From Chrysomallon squamiferum (taxonomy: Eukaryota; Mollusca; Gastropoda; Neomphalida; Peltospiridae), in contig CM022672.1 of NCBI GenBank assembly GCA_012295275.1, positions 21,033,128 to 21,078,127 on the forward strand: 45,000 bases of DNA, given 5' to 3'. The notes beneath the pieces are model-generated. The model saw only the letters and a program-made list of their open reading frames with translations, had not been told where the DNA came from and searched no databases. Within the stretch, counting starts at the first letter, position 1; each line of letters opens with the position of its first letter. Below, piece by piece: positions 12,701 through 27,432 of this stretch. The translations under genes and the position numbers were made by a program.

Positions 12701-13955
12701 CATAAACTGCACTAGAATAAACATAGATAAAAAGGTTCCAGCCTCTGTGTGTTGATATCACAAGCACAGAAAAATGGTTGCATCCAGACATTATTAAACT
12801 GTGCTCTTTTGTTGTTATACTTTATTATTAATTAAGAATGGACATCAAAAGAAAATCAAGTAGAACATGCAAATATGCAGAATATATTGAGACAATTTTA
12901 TTACTACATTTTAAGAGTTTAATTCACTGAAATGTTTGTTTTCAGCACTGGCATATACCTCTGGGCAGGCGATTCAGATCTCTCAAACTCTGGTTTGTTC
13001 TCAGGTTGTATGGATTGAAAGGTCTTCAGCAGATGATTCACAAAGTGAGTGGAAGCTCAACTTGTAACATAACAACTAAACTTTATAAATCAAACATATA
13101 TCTAATTTTTAAATAAATGAATATTTAAAGTTTAACAAAAATGTATTTGAAGCCTAAATCTTTATTTAATTTAGAACCATTATTTATCTGCTGTCAGAAA
13201 AGTACATTTATAATTAAAATAAATTAAAAACTATAAAAATTTTAAATTTTAAAAAATAAATTGTTCAGACATTAAAATGTTGGTATCAGTTGTTTTTTTT
13301 GTTTTTTGCCAAGCTTATTTTCTTAATGACTGTTAGTAAGCAATAAATAAATAAATAAATGAAAATGAATAATAATAATAATAATAATGATGATGATGAT
13401 GAAGATAATGATGCTTAGTCTTAATAAATATAAACTTTGAGTCATCTGAACACTAGAAAATGTTTTTCTTTCTTTCAGGATGTTGGCCTGGCTAAGGACT
13501 TTGAGTCTTATGTGAAAGCTGATGAAAGATTTGAGATTATTAATACTAGTATGGGTTTGGTGTGCTTCAGATTAAAGGTATTTAAATAAAGCTTGTTCTT
13601 TTGCACAGGCACACACCACTCGCACACACAAACACACACACACACACACATTACTGATAAATAAAATTCATATGGTTTTAATATACTATTAAACGAGATC
13701 TTTTTTTATAATCAGCTTTTAAAACTTTTTTATTTTTATTTTCAGGGTGATAATGAAATTAATGAGCAACTCCTAAAAGCAATAAATGACGAAGGTCGAA
13801 TACATCTAGTACCCTCTAAGATGAAATCAAAGTATTTCTTGCGTTTTGCAATCTGTGCATCAAGAACAAACTTAGGTGATGTTAGATTTGCCTGGCAAGT
13901 CATTCTTGATGCAACTAACAGCTTACTGAAGGAGACACATAATGAAGACACATAA
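5411..13955 (+). CDS. DDC: Aromatic-L-amino-acid decarboxylase (DOPA decarboxylase type), 12 coding exons
   Basis: PLP-dependent group II decarboxylase that converts L-DOPA and 5-HTP to dopamine and serotonin in the cytosol. Exons: 5411-5611, 7129-7243, 8909-9028, 9399-9533, 9826-9969, 10638-10704, 11279-11373, 11745-11812, 12051-12141, 12946-13044, 13479-13577, 13746-13955; all have AG/GT borders and compatible phases, except one extra base in exon 2. Ignoring that base, the protein is 480 aa, the length of human DDC. Key residues fall on human numbering: H192 ([11 protein letters not shown]), T246, D271 (HIDAAYAG), H302 and the PLP lysine K303 (FNPHK), and the catalytic-loop Y332 (DPLYLKH). 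The PLGRRFRS motif has Gly where histidine decarboxylase has Ser; QAHSS and NPHK favour DDC over insect-type tyrosine decarboxylase. Y332 and H192 argue against an aldehyde synthase. The start ATG matches the family N-terminus ([10 protein letters not shown]). An AG six bases earlier suggests an upstream leader exon. Confidence 0.95.
5739..5822 (+). repeat. 42-bp tandem duplication, DDC intron 1
   Basis: Two copies of a TTTGTTC..GTACGAG..TATAAAAT..CATCAC unit (5739-5780 and 5781-5822), diverged at several positions. Confidence 0.75.
5824..5922. repeat. 25-bp inverted repeat with 49-nt loop, DDC intron 1
   Basis: Arms 5824-5848 and 5898-5922 pair at 23 Watson-Crick positions plus one G-U, with a single mismatch. 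It could be a decayed MITE or a stable intronic hairpin. Confidence 0.8.
6262..6660 (+). mobile_element. Tc1/mariner-type transposase relic in DDC intron 1
   Basis: From ATG 6262 one frame reads [20 protein letters not shown] then DSTMSRLRH, like the N-terminal HTH of Tc1-like transposases. After an internal deletion a second frame (about 6399-6520) reads [20 protein letters not shown], matching the family's DRYGGGSVMVWGGI block. Stops and frame changes show it is dead. No terminal inverted repeats were identified. Confidence 0.6.
7129..7243 (+). CDS. DDC: DDC exon 2, carrying a +1 frameshift
   Basis: The first part reads [19 protein letters not shown] onward to LAD in frame with exon 1. The last part reads [11 protein letters not shown] in frame with exon 3 ([10 protein letters not shown]). 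The two parts are in different frames. The exon is 115 nt where 114 is needed, and the extra base lies in 7204-7210 (attcctt). As written, frame 0 meets TGA at 7213-7215. Both splice sites are intact (acag before, gtaagt after), and all other exons are open, so an assembly or read error or a recent allele is more likely than an old pseudogene. Confidence 0.9.
7290..7640 (+). repeat. TATG-rich tract grading into a 41-bp tandem repeat, DDC intron 2
   Basis: (TATG)n at about 7308-7345 passes into units with TCTGTATGTAATG spaced about 41 bp apart (7407, 7444, 7485, 7526, 7568, 7609). Long open minus frames here (Thr/Tyr/His/Ile) are by-products of the repeat. Confidence 0.85.
8215..8333 (+). repeat. 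(CA)n microsatellite, DDC intron 2
   Basis: Interrupted CA repeat, with a pure run at about 8282-8321. Confidence 0.95.
8651..8870 (+). repeat. 30-bp minisatellite in DDC intron 2
   Basis: AACTAACTA-type units start at 8651, 8681, 8711, 8741 and 8771 at exactly 30 bp, then degenerate copies at 8797 and 8825. Confidence 0.9.
9089..9226. repeat. Opposed (TC)n and (GA)n tracts, DDC intron 3
   Basis: (TC)n at 9089-9145 and (GA)n at 9199-9226 on the same strand are mutually complementary and could fold into a hairpin in the pre-mRNA. Confidence 0.9.
9664..9723 (+). repeat. (TTA)n microsatellite, DDC intron 4
   Basis: Near-perfect ATT repeat with a short ATC interruption toward its end. Confidence 0.95.
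10311..10415 (+). repeat. 46-bp direct duplication, DDC intron 5
   Basis: Two identical 46-bp copies (10311-10356, 10357-10402) and the start of a third (TTTTCATATCATT). Confidence 0.9.
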
Positions 13956-15780
13956 CTGCTGTTAATACAACACGAAGAAAAAAGTGTTTTTATAAATGTA
14001 AAGCTGACATTATGTGTTTTGTTTCATGAATCTGAAACTAACTATAACTAATACAGTAATCCCAGACAGATGTTAAATGGTTGATGAGGTAACTAAATTA
14101 GTGAATTATTAATGATATATCATGTAAGTAAATGAAAGGTTTAGAAAATTGTTGATTCTGGCTTTCCATTTATCTTCAGTCCATCCCATTGTGGTTTCAT
14201 AGAGAATAACTGTTCTGCTCATTTCTTGTTTTATTCTAAATGTAAGGTTTTTTTTTTTTTTTTACAGTGCAAATAATAATATTAATACTAATTTAATATA
14301 TATCTGATCGTTTATGTACCATCGTGAACTGTTAGTGATGAGATGAAATAAAAATGTATATTATTAGTTTTTACAAAATGAAGATGTACATCATGATTAC
14401 TAGGTTTGCATGTGTTGTTAATGTACTGGTAGTTTGACTGTTAGAGACCTGTTTGTTATGATAATTATGTTATTATTTTTAATAATAATGAGGTAGTCCA
14501 GGAAGGTAATGAATAATAAATTAAAATTAATTTAATAATAAACCAATTTCTTAATTAGGATGTTATTAAGTTACGAGTCTGTTAAACAAACACAGTTTTT
14601 CAATCACTTCTTCATATTATTTTTGTTCTTCGTCTTTTTTTATTTTATATACTTATAAATGGAAAAACAAAAGACTAATAAATTATTGAATAAAGTTTTA
14701 CCATACTTTTTATTTATTTAACAGCATGAAATGATTCATGTTTCTTGGGGGAAAAAATCAGATACAATCAACCATTTTCAACTACATTTTCAAGGAGCGC
14801 AGACTGGAACAGGACAAAATTAATAAGCAAACGTGTCTAATGGCGTAGTGTGCAATAATTATAAAATACTGAAAATCATTTATTAATGTTACAGTGTATT
14901 TCCTAGAAACAAAAAAACATGTTAATACTAAGCACATTTTACAAAACGTATCAAAGAAACAACAACAACAACAACAACAACATTAACAATAATAATAATA
15001 AAATTGTGTAGTATAATAATTTCAAAATAATCAAAACTTTTGTATTATTTTGTTACACGACGTTACTTAAATAAAAACACTGCTTAATACTAAATAATAA
15101 AAATGTCCAGCTATATTAAAACACACCTATAAATTTTTGATATTTATTATACACTTGTAGCTTCCTTTTTAATTTTTATTTTGTTACTCCATTTTGCTGC
15201 ATTATTAACTGACATTTTGCTCTTGATTTGTCATAATTACGTGGCCCTAGGCGTACTGTTGAGAAGCGTGATTAATAAGAAAAAGCACGCGCACACCCAT
15301 ACATTGTTAATAAAAAATTCTTATCAATGTGTAAATCCGTTTTGACCTGTAGACTGAGAGTTCAGTTCTTGTGTGGATTATTTCAATAAAATTCATTTTA
15401 GAAATTACTATTAATCAAGATTCTCAATTCATAAATCTTTCATTTTTGTGTAATATTTCCGGTATGCGTCATGGATTTAACTTCTTATAGTTATTAATAA
15501 ATAATTCAAACTTCTTATATTCATTAATTATTTATGTCTCGTATTCATTCATTACATCTAGATGTGCAAAGATGTTTTATTTACTTGTCCACACTGAATC
15601 TACCCCGAATATAGACAAAGATGAATTTTCTTTTTTCCCTTCTATCTGCGTATTTGTCTGGTGAAAGCAGGCCTAAATGTTTTGAATCTCAGTCTACGTG
15701 CCAGTATAAAAGTAAGCACGAATAATACAACTCACCACTCGCATTTTTCTTTAACACAAATAATGACAATTAAATCAGAA
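13956..15780. other. 3' regions between the convergent DDC and BiP genes
   Basis: DDC 3' UTR and a short spacer. Holds candidate poly(A) signals, an AAC/AAT tract near 14957-15001 and no open frame of note. Confidence 0.6.
14347..14352 (+). terminator. Putative poly(A) signal of DDC
   Basis: AATAAA lies about 390 nt after the DDC stop codon. A second AATAAA at 14690-14695 is an alternative. Neither is confirmed by transcript data. Confidence 0.45.
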
Positions 15781-15791
15781 TTATAAAATAG

Positions 15792-15797
15792 TTTATT
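15792..15797 (-). terminator. Putative poly(A) signal of BiP
   Basis: AATAAA on the minus strand (TTTATT on plus), about 590 nt past the BiP stop. The 3' UTR would include a TAA-repeat tract at about 16125-16160. Confidence 0.45.
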
Positions 15798-16124
15798 ATA
15801 CACAAATATTGCACAAATAAATATACATTACAAGATATTCAAAGTATTCTAAAAATTGTTTTCTATAATTGTACAGGTGATTTTTCTTTTCTTACAAATT
15901 TAAATCATTTTCTTCCGCTGTTAGGTTTACATTACAGTTTACAATAATAATATATTGCAATCAAAAAATAATTAAATAAAATAATGTATAAAATTTGATT
16001 TGGAAATTGAAAACAAAATTTTCATTCAATTAGTTTCGTCTATAGATATTTCTATAAAAACTAGATGATTTCTGTACATCACTTTTCTCAGTATTAAAAA
16101 TAATTTTTCTTTTTTTCTTTTTAA

Positions 16125-16165
<41 letters not shown>

Positions 16166-16388
16166 TAATAATAATTATTATGAATTTGAAATTCTTTGGT
16201 TTCCGGAACCGTATTGTACACATAAGTATCAAACAGTATACGCAAAATGAGATGGAATGAAAATATGACCGACTATAAATAATCTGTCATACACGAAGGC
16301 GATGATGGAAATGAACTACGGGATATGTCCTGAGAGATCATGGGTCTGAGAATTATCACAGTTTGGCCAGAGAGAGAAGAGATTTTTT

Positions 16389-20231
<3,843 letters not shown>

Positions 20232-20663
20232 TTTGACTTTCTCGGTTTTCTGTATTTTCATTATCAACTTGACTATCGAAACTTTCACAGTTTAAAATTT
20301 TTTATTTCTGAAACAAAATAAATGAATCATCATGGATGGTCCTTTTTGGTTACAAAATAAATACGATATGTTCATACACGTGTTTATGTGTACTGTAATT
20401 GTTTACGCTGTTAAATGTAATTCAATGGCGGAATAAGGAATAAATAAAAATCATTTGTGAAACATTCATTTCAATGATTTTCTTGAATTATAACTGTTAC
20501 TGAAAATTATGAGAATTATCCGTTATAATGCTTTACATAAATTTTAGTCTTCGTTTAGATTTATAATATTTTAGATATTCCTTTTTCGTATATATACATT
20601 TTACAATTCCTACATTTACATACAATAAACCATGTGTTCTATTTTTAACATCAGCTTACATAC

Positions 20664-20785
20664 CTTTGTTCGTAAAAATCGATGAATACTAGTCTTCGCT
20701 TCAAACTCTTGCTTAAATATTATTTCCAGCTCAGTCTTCTTTTTCTTCTTTCTATATCTTCTATGTGTTTCAATTGGAGAGATGA
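20664..20785 (-). other. HSPA5: Probable untranslated leader exon of BiP
   Basis: On the minus strand a purine-rich sequence ends in ACAAAG followed by the donor GTATGT (GT at 20663-20662). A matching acceptor TTTGTTTCAG ends at 20308, just upstream of the coding start. The upper boundary is inferred from the TATA box and is approximate. Confidence 0.6.
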
Positions 20786-20806
20786 TACTTGTAAAGAAAA
20801 GTAATA

Positions 20807-20814
20807 TATTTATA
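20807..20814 (-). promoter_or_regulatory. TATA box of BiP
   Basis: TATAAATA on the minus strand, about 150 nt upstream of the leader donor and downstream of two CCAAT motifs. Transcription would start near 20780. Confidence 0.65.
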
Positions 20815-20827
20815 CGTAGGTAAACGA

Positions 20828-20846
20828 CGGGGCATATTCTGATTGG
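20828..20846 (-). promoter_or_regulatory. ERSE-like element (CCAAT-N9-CCCCG)
   Basis: The ER stress response element consensus is CCAAT-N9-CCACG, bound by NF-Y and ATF6. Here the spacing is exactly nine and the second half differs at one base. It lies 13 bp upstream of the TATA box, which fits an ER-stress-inducible BiP promoter. A second CCAAT sits at 20877-20873. Confidence 0.55.
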
Positions 20847-20890
20847 CCGTTAGTGCTACTATCTCTAATGCGATTGGATGAATCATTTCA

Positions 20891-20898
20891 TTCCAGAA
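20891..20898. promoter_or_regulatory. Two-unit heat-shock-like motif
   Basis: TTCCAGAA is a TTCnnGAA inverted pair, the minimal heat-shock-factor unit. It lies upstream of the BiP CCAAT boxes. Two units can occur by chance. Confidence 0.25.
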
Positions 20899-21177
20899 AG
20901 TGCGCGTAACGTGAACAACGCAATTAATGATGCAACTGGCTTAATTTACGCATTTTTTTTTTGGGGGGGGGTGTTAATTCGGGAAATCCTATAATATATA
21001 TTTACATATTTCATTATATGATCCTTAATTAATTGTTTAATAATTTATTATTATTATTATTATTATTATTATGTTGTTGTTGTTGTTGTTGCTATGATGC
21101 TGTAGTTTTCGTTGTTTTACTCTACATTAATGTTCCAGATTTTTAAAGCTACTGAATAGGGAAAAAAGAAAGAAAGG

Positions 21178-21210
<33 letters not shown>

Positions 21211-21928
21211 AGATAAATTAATAATTTAGAACCATAAAGATGTAATATTTAAAATACCATTAGTTTTCAAAATACCATTAGGAGAAAACAAAATTAGAGA
21301 CATAGAACAAATATTATTACAGATTATAACTGTATGATGTGTTTTAAAATGTGTATATCAGTAAATAATTATGCTTACACTTAGAAATAATAAACGACTT
21401 TGCATTTAATGTAAAGAATATGATTTATAATAATTTCAAAATAATGTTTTTATTAAACGACAAATTTTATACTGGTACACATAATAATATAAATATTTAA
21501 AAATATAAGTCCAGCTCAATCATTTTTAAAATGTATTTTGAAAGCAGGATTATATTTTTCCAAATTTTATTTAAACTGAATCACGAAATCGGGACATCCG
21601 AAGCAAAAATATTATGTGATTTATTTACATATATATGCAAAGATCAATAGAAAGGTTTTTAACAGATAAAACCATTTTACATTCTAGTTAAAACATTAAT
21701 AAAGAAATAACGAATAATATTTCTAACCTGACTGCACGTGTTCCATTCGGTCGACGTGTCCTTCCAATATAAAAAATACGTTAAAATCACATTAGAAACG
21801 GTTCAGTAAACACGTAATCAATTTTCTGTTACCTCATCATTCATAGTTTAACAGGATGAATGTCGTCTGCGCTTCAAGCAGTGTTTTATTTTTTACTTTT
21901 ATTTTAATGTTATATATCTGTGAACGTG

Positions 21929-21929
<1 letters not shown>

Positions 21930-22011
<82 letters not shown>
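21930..22011 (+). repeat. (TC)n microsatellite
   Basis: About 41 uninterrupted TC units, followed by CA-rich DNA. Confidence 0.97.
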
Positions 22012-22014
<3 letters not shown>

Positions 22015-22130
22015 ATACACACACACCAACACACAAACACATACCTATACATACATACAAACAAAGAGAAACAGACGTTTTCTATCTCAAACGGCTAACA
22101 ATTATTAAAAATAAAAGAAGATGACTCATA

Positions 22131-22132
<2 letters not shown>

Positions 22133-22183
<51 letters not shown>
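22133..22183 (+). repeat. (TTA)n microsatellite
   Basis: About 17 ATT units ending in ATCATC. Confidence 0.95.
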
Positions 22184-22184
<1 letters not shown>

Positions 22185-22396
22185 CATCATTATTTTATCT
22201 TAAATTTAATTCCTAGCAAGCATGCTATAGATTAGTAGGTAGCGACCTTTCCACATTATTAAATTTACTTAACAAAAGATTCATGAATGAATACAGCCAT
22301 CTGTTGAAAAAACAATAATTTTTATTAGAAACAAAATCAGTCAATATAAAGATTGTGTCGACATACAGGAGTTTGTAGTATATTTTTGACAAAATC

Positions 22397-22397
<1 letters not shown>

Positions 22398-22466
<69 letters not shown>
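22398..22466 (+). repeat. (AAT)n microsatellite
   Basis: About 23 perfect AAT units. Confidence 0.97.
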
Positions 22467-22673
22467 TTGAAGAAAAAAGGAAACTAATACTAGAAACTAG
22501 TTTTATGCATATTTATCCATATCTGTTTATAGGGCAGTATCCTTTATGCATAATGCGTATCGTAGTATTTATAAAAAGTATGCATCTGTAGCTTACATTA
22601 TCTATATCTGTATATATCTGTCTATCTATCACATATATTATTATATACATTTACATTATGTATGTATATATAA

Positions 22674-22674
<1 letters not shown>

Positions 22675-22711
<37 letters not shown>

Positions 22712-22724
22712 ATAATAATAATAA

Positions 22725-22755
<31 letters not shown>

Positions 22756-22766
22756 AAGAAGAAGAA
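22675..22766 (+). repeat. Compound (ACT)n(AAT)n(AAG)n microsatellite
   Basis: Three trinucleotide tracts follow each other in register, each one substitution from its neighbour. Confidence 0.95.
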
Positions 22767-23366
22767 TAGAAAAGAAAAAATATCTTGAAAATAAACACTG
22801 GACTAAATTCTTTATCAAGCTGTTCTCAAAATCATACAAATAGACACTCAAATGAATATTGCTTCTTCCTCTCTAGTTTAATACACATGAATGCATCTTA
22901 ATAATGATAAAATGAATGACTAAAACTGCAGCGAGATTTGCTATCTCTTAAGAGGTGTTATCTTTCTTGTTTAAATAGTGAAAAATCGATATCGTTTGAT
23001 TTATTCCAGTTTACTCAACAAACACTGAAAAGCAGACGACATGTTACTCGTCTGAAATCAGTCGAAAAACTGGTAAATGTAAAACCAGGCACGAACTCCG
23101 AATCTGACGCTAGAAAATCACTTTATCAAAATTTGACGTCCGATTCTTACGGTTTAAAGACTCGATTCGCTTTCAACATCATGTTCGTTGGTAAAAAACA
23201 GATGTAGAGTAGTGTAAACAATACAAGGAATTTATTCAGTTAAAATTCTAGTTTTTTAAATCGACTTTTTCTTCTTCTTTCTTTATCTTTATATTTTTCC
23301 TCTTTTTTAAAAGTGTACAGAAAAACAGCAGAGACAGTAATAGAAAGGGCAGTGTGAATGGGTTAA

Positions 23367-23435
23367 TTATTATTATTATTATCATCATTATCATCATCAT
23401 CATCATCCTTATTATTATTATCATTAAAATTAAAA

Positions 23436-23473
<38 letters not shown>
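23367..23473 (+). repeat. (ATT)/(ATC) microsatellite
   Basis: Two ATT-rich blocks with ATC interruptions. Confidence 0.9.
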
Positions 23474-23839
23474 GACATCAAATTATTTACAGGATAAAAA
23501 TTATTTACTGAATATATGATCTGATTTAAAAAAAAAAAAAAAACATTCTGTCTTTAAACGGTGTACTGGAAATTAATCTTTCACCAGAATACTGGCCCGG
23601 AGCTTTCAACATTACTTTGAATCTGCCTGTAGGTATAGTTATTTATAATTATTAGCTGTAACTCGAACTGTACAGCAATATCGACGTTGTTAACAGAATT
23701 CACGAGGATACAAAGATCTATGTTAAATGACAGATGAGGTGTTGAGAATGGATATTTCACAGGAATAGAAAAATGTGTAAATTACTGACATCGCGAATCA
23801 GTATTTTAGGAAGGACATTCCCCCCATTCCCCCATACAA

Positions 23840-23904
23840 ATGTGTGTGTGTGTCTGTGTGTGTGTGTGTTTGTGTATGTGTGTGTTTGTATGTGTGTGTG
23901 TGTG

Positions 23905-23998
<94 letters not shown>
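23840..23998 (+). repeat. Compound (TG)n(TA)n(GA)n microsatellite
   Basis: TG-rich DNA, a short TA run, then about 40 GA units (23918-23998). Confidence 0.95.
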
Positions 23999-24003
<5 letters not shown>

Positions 24004-24533
24004 TAACAAATTTTCATATGCGCAGTGATAAAATTTTCAATATGATTCCCCAACCCAACAATCTCAAAATTGCCTTACAAGTTACCTAATTATGAGAGTT
24101 TGGCTTTTAATGAGCAGGCTTTAAAATTTTGTTATCAAGGTTGACCATAAATTTACCCAATATCTATTATAATAACAGTAACAAAAATAAATAAATAAAA
24201 ATTAATTTTTATTAATGTCATCCAAACAAAAGTAAAAGCCTCTTGCATAAACTTTATTGAAGACTGACACTGCATCGTATTTACAAAATAAACTTCTGCT
24301 GGTAAATAGAGAGATAACTCTTGTAAGTCTTCTTCTCTGAGGTCGTCTGTAGTGAAGTAATGTAAAACAATTTGTGTTGTGTCTGCGAGTGTGTGCATGC
24401 GTATGTGTGTATATATTTGTTTTGTGTGACTGCCAGTGTATGAGTTACGAGTGTATGTTGTGAATGTGTATGTATGTGTGTGTGTTTATGGGCTGTTTGT
24501 TAGTTGTGTATATTTACATGCTCTGTATATATG

Positions 24534-24680
24534 ATGGCTGAAAAAAAAGTCGCAGAAAAAAAGTCACAATTTAGTATAGGAAACCTGGCGAGTTATTATT
24601 GAATGGTTTCAATGTGAGCAGGCGACAGTGGGCACCATCATCCAGCAGGACCGCAAGACCGTGGCAGAATTTCTTCGTGG
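24534..24680 (+). mobile_element. pogo/Tigger-like transposase N-terminal relic
   Basis: An ATG (24534) opens MAEKKVAEKKSQFSIGNLAS, then a stop. A shifted frame reads VIIEWFQCEQATVGTIIQQD then RKTVAEF, resembling the CENP-B-type HTH (EWFxxGE...ATVGTII) with a small internal deletion. Only about 150 bp is recognisable. Confidence 0.42.
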
Positions 24681-25268
24681 TATTGGGTGGAACATCTGTG
24701 ACATCTCTCTATCTATACACAGTATGTTTTTGTAACTTTTATATATATATATATATATACTTTTTAAATTCCAACTGAAAGTGCTACATTTATGAAAATA
24801 TGGTTCATTATCTCATGCAGATAATTTATTGAATTTACGAAATTAAGTTATAGTTATGTATTCTCTAGACCACAGGTCTTCGAATGTTTTTGTAACTGTG
24901 TCTCTGGAGAAAATATTTCGTTTATAGTTACAAAATATTATGGTTGAGCAGGTTCAGTTAATACGTAAAAAAAAGTGTACACAGTGATTTAACTGAATAA
25001 AATATAACGCAGAATTATAATTTTCGAGAAAAATAAAAAAAACAAAAAAAATTAAAATATTGTTTTTAACTTTTGCATTCAACATTACAGAATTTTGCTC
25101 GCCTATCCCCTGATGACCATAGATTGAAAGCAACTGCTCTAGATAAATGAGGTTGATGGTTTATTAGCAAATGAATCGTCTTTCATGTAAACCAGCGGCA
25201 TACTAGAAGCATTGTCAGTAATGAGGTCTTAAGCTATAAAATACACACAGACTCATTATTACTCAATT

Positions 25269-25538
25269 CAGTGGCATGCAGAGGGGAGGGGGCTGAAGGG
25301 GCGCTGGCCCCAGGGCATTCAAATGGGGGGCATCCGATCAGAGAAAAGAACTTAATACATTTGTTTGATTTATATTTAAATCGAAAAAAGTGTTTATTTT
25401 ATATTTCATCTGTGTTTACATATTCAAAATATCTCCCTTTCTCATAATATATCTCAGTACGAGGCCTTATACTTGAGACTTTGGGGCATACAATCAAAGA
25501 GTTGGCCCCGGGCATCACAGGACCTCTGCACGCCACTG
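25269..25538. mobile_element. hAT-like MITE, 270 bp
   Basis: Terminal inverted repeats CAGTGGCATGCAGAGG (25269-25284) and its complement at 25523-25538, with one mismatch. The subterminal G-rich GGGGGCATC / GGCCCCGGGC blocks are typical of nonautonomous hAT elements. The flanks CTCAATT and CTTAATT give only an imperfect target duplication. No coding capacity. Confidence 0.65.
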
Positions 25539-25556
25539 CTTAATTTGCTTTAATAA

Positions 25557-25682
25557 ATAGATAGACAGACAGACAGACAGACAGATAGATAGATAGAGAC
25601 AGACAGATAGATAGATAGATAGATAGAGACAGACAGATGATAGATAGAGACAGATAGATAGATAAATAGATAGATAGATAAC
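25557..25682 (+). repeat. (GATA)/(GACA) microsatellite
   Basis: Interspersed ATAG and ACAG tetranucleotides, starting just outside the hAT-like MITE. Confidence 0.93.
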
Positions 25683-27336
25683 ATTTAAAAAAATAATAAT
25701 AAAAATTCTAAAATCGTGGCGCATCAAGATTTTTTATTCTTTAAATAAGAAATTAAATGTTATAAAATCAAAAATGAAAACATAAAAACATAAAATAAAA
25801 AAATAAAGTAATGAATTTAATAAAATCCTGATTCATTATGAATAATGTCACGTTATCTCGTGGGACCATCTCAATAAAATCAATGTAAATTGCCGGAAAA
25901 AAGCGAGACTGTACTTTCGTTTATTGATTCCGTTACAAAAACACGTCTGGGACGTTACAGAACGTAGACTCTTGCTCTCTAACGTCAAAACAAAATACCG
26001 TTGTTTTTCACGTTTAGAAAGGGCAGGGCTGTTGTTTTCCCCCAGTGAGTAAAAAAAGAAATTAATAATAAAGAAAACAAAAAATGAAGTAGAAGATTAT
26101 ATTTCAGCATGTAAAAGGTTGAAAAAAAAAAAAAAAAAAAAACACACAAAATAAAAAAATAAAAAATGGAATAAATAAATAAATAATAATAAAAAAAATA
26201 AATAAATAAAAATAAATAAATAAAATCAAAGTAAAATAACAACAACAAAAAACACATCATCTTATAATACTGATATAAAATATTTGATTGTTTTACGCAA
26301 AAAAAAAAAAAAGAGAAAAGAAAAGCACGATAGAATATATTTCAACGATAATTATGTCTTAAACTAAAAATTAATATAAAAAAGGTACAATATATATTTA
26401 AAACTTTATTTATTTCTTATTCATTTTTATAAGATAACGCAATAAACCTAATTTACCTTTTGTGGAACCAAACAATTTATATTTTCCTTAACTGAACTCA
26501 GAACCTTCTATAAAGACTATAGAATCAGCATTATAACATAGACTTTTTTTGTCTTTTGTCTTCGTATATTTTTTACTTTTGTTATTCTTCGTTACATTTC
26601 CCCGTTTGTTAAACGATTATTTGTACTTCTTGCATTAATTATGCATTTGCTGGACGTTATTAGTAAAATTAGAGTATTCGTTAACATACATGTAAACAAA
26701 AAAATCGTTCTCTGTTTGATCCACAGAGATGTTCATGTTCAGTGTTATAAATAAATAATGTATTATGATTGGGGATCTGTTTTCTCTGCTTAAAAAAAAG
26801 ATTTTAACATCTTTACTTTAGTGCATAGTAAGTGTAAATATTATCCTTCTAACAAAAGATTATAACATCATTACTTACTGTAAATATATCAGTAATTCAT
26901 TTAACAAAACATTTTAATATGTTTACCTATGGGTAATGAAATGTAAATTATATCAGTAATCCATTCAACAAAAACAACAATTTGCTTACGTCGAATGAAG
27001 TATGTTACAGTCTATAATGAGTTATGACTTCCTAGAAATACTTTGGAATTATAGATACATTCTTAAATTCATATTCATAAACTGAGTATTGTTTTGAGTT
27101 TTTGCTAGGCATATGAACACTTAAACATAATACTAAAATAAAAAAAAAAAATAAATTAAATAAATTTTTAAATAAATAATAAATTTTAAATACTAAAAAT
27201 AAAAATAAATAAAAAATATACATAAAACCTAAAAACAAATAAACTAGCAACAACAACACCAACAATAATAACAATAATAAAGAAAAAATAATGTTTTGCA
27301 ACTCTTTTGTTTTGCAGTTACTCTTTTGCTATGGTT

Positions 27337-27337
<1 letters not shown>

Positions 27338-27413
<76 letters not shown>

Positions 27414-27432
27414 GACAGACACACACACACAT
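27338..27432 (+). repeat. (CA)n with a CAGA interruption
   Basis: Long uninterrupted AC run, then ACAG units and a short AC run. Confidence 0.95.

Noticed and set aside
5411-13955. Histidine decarboxylase or tyrosine decarboxylase identity
   Set aside because: The Gly in PLGRRFRS, the FNPHKW motif, [10 protein letters not shown] and the 480-residue length fit DOPA decarboxylase better.
5411-13955. Calling the decarboxylase a pseudogene
   Set aside because: Only one single-base defect is present; all splice sites and catalytic residues are intact, so a sequence error is at least as likely.
22675-22766. CRISPR-like array or coding poly-amino-acid tract
   Set aside because: It is a compound trinucleotide microsatellite without spacers or a gene context.
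24153-24398. Minus-strand frame starting MHTLADTTQIVLHYF
   Set aside because: Composition is protein-like in its first half, but there is no splice context, no family match, and the end is AT-rich low complexity.
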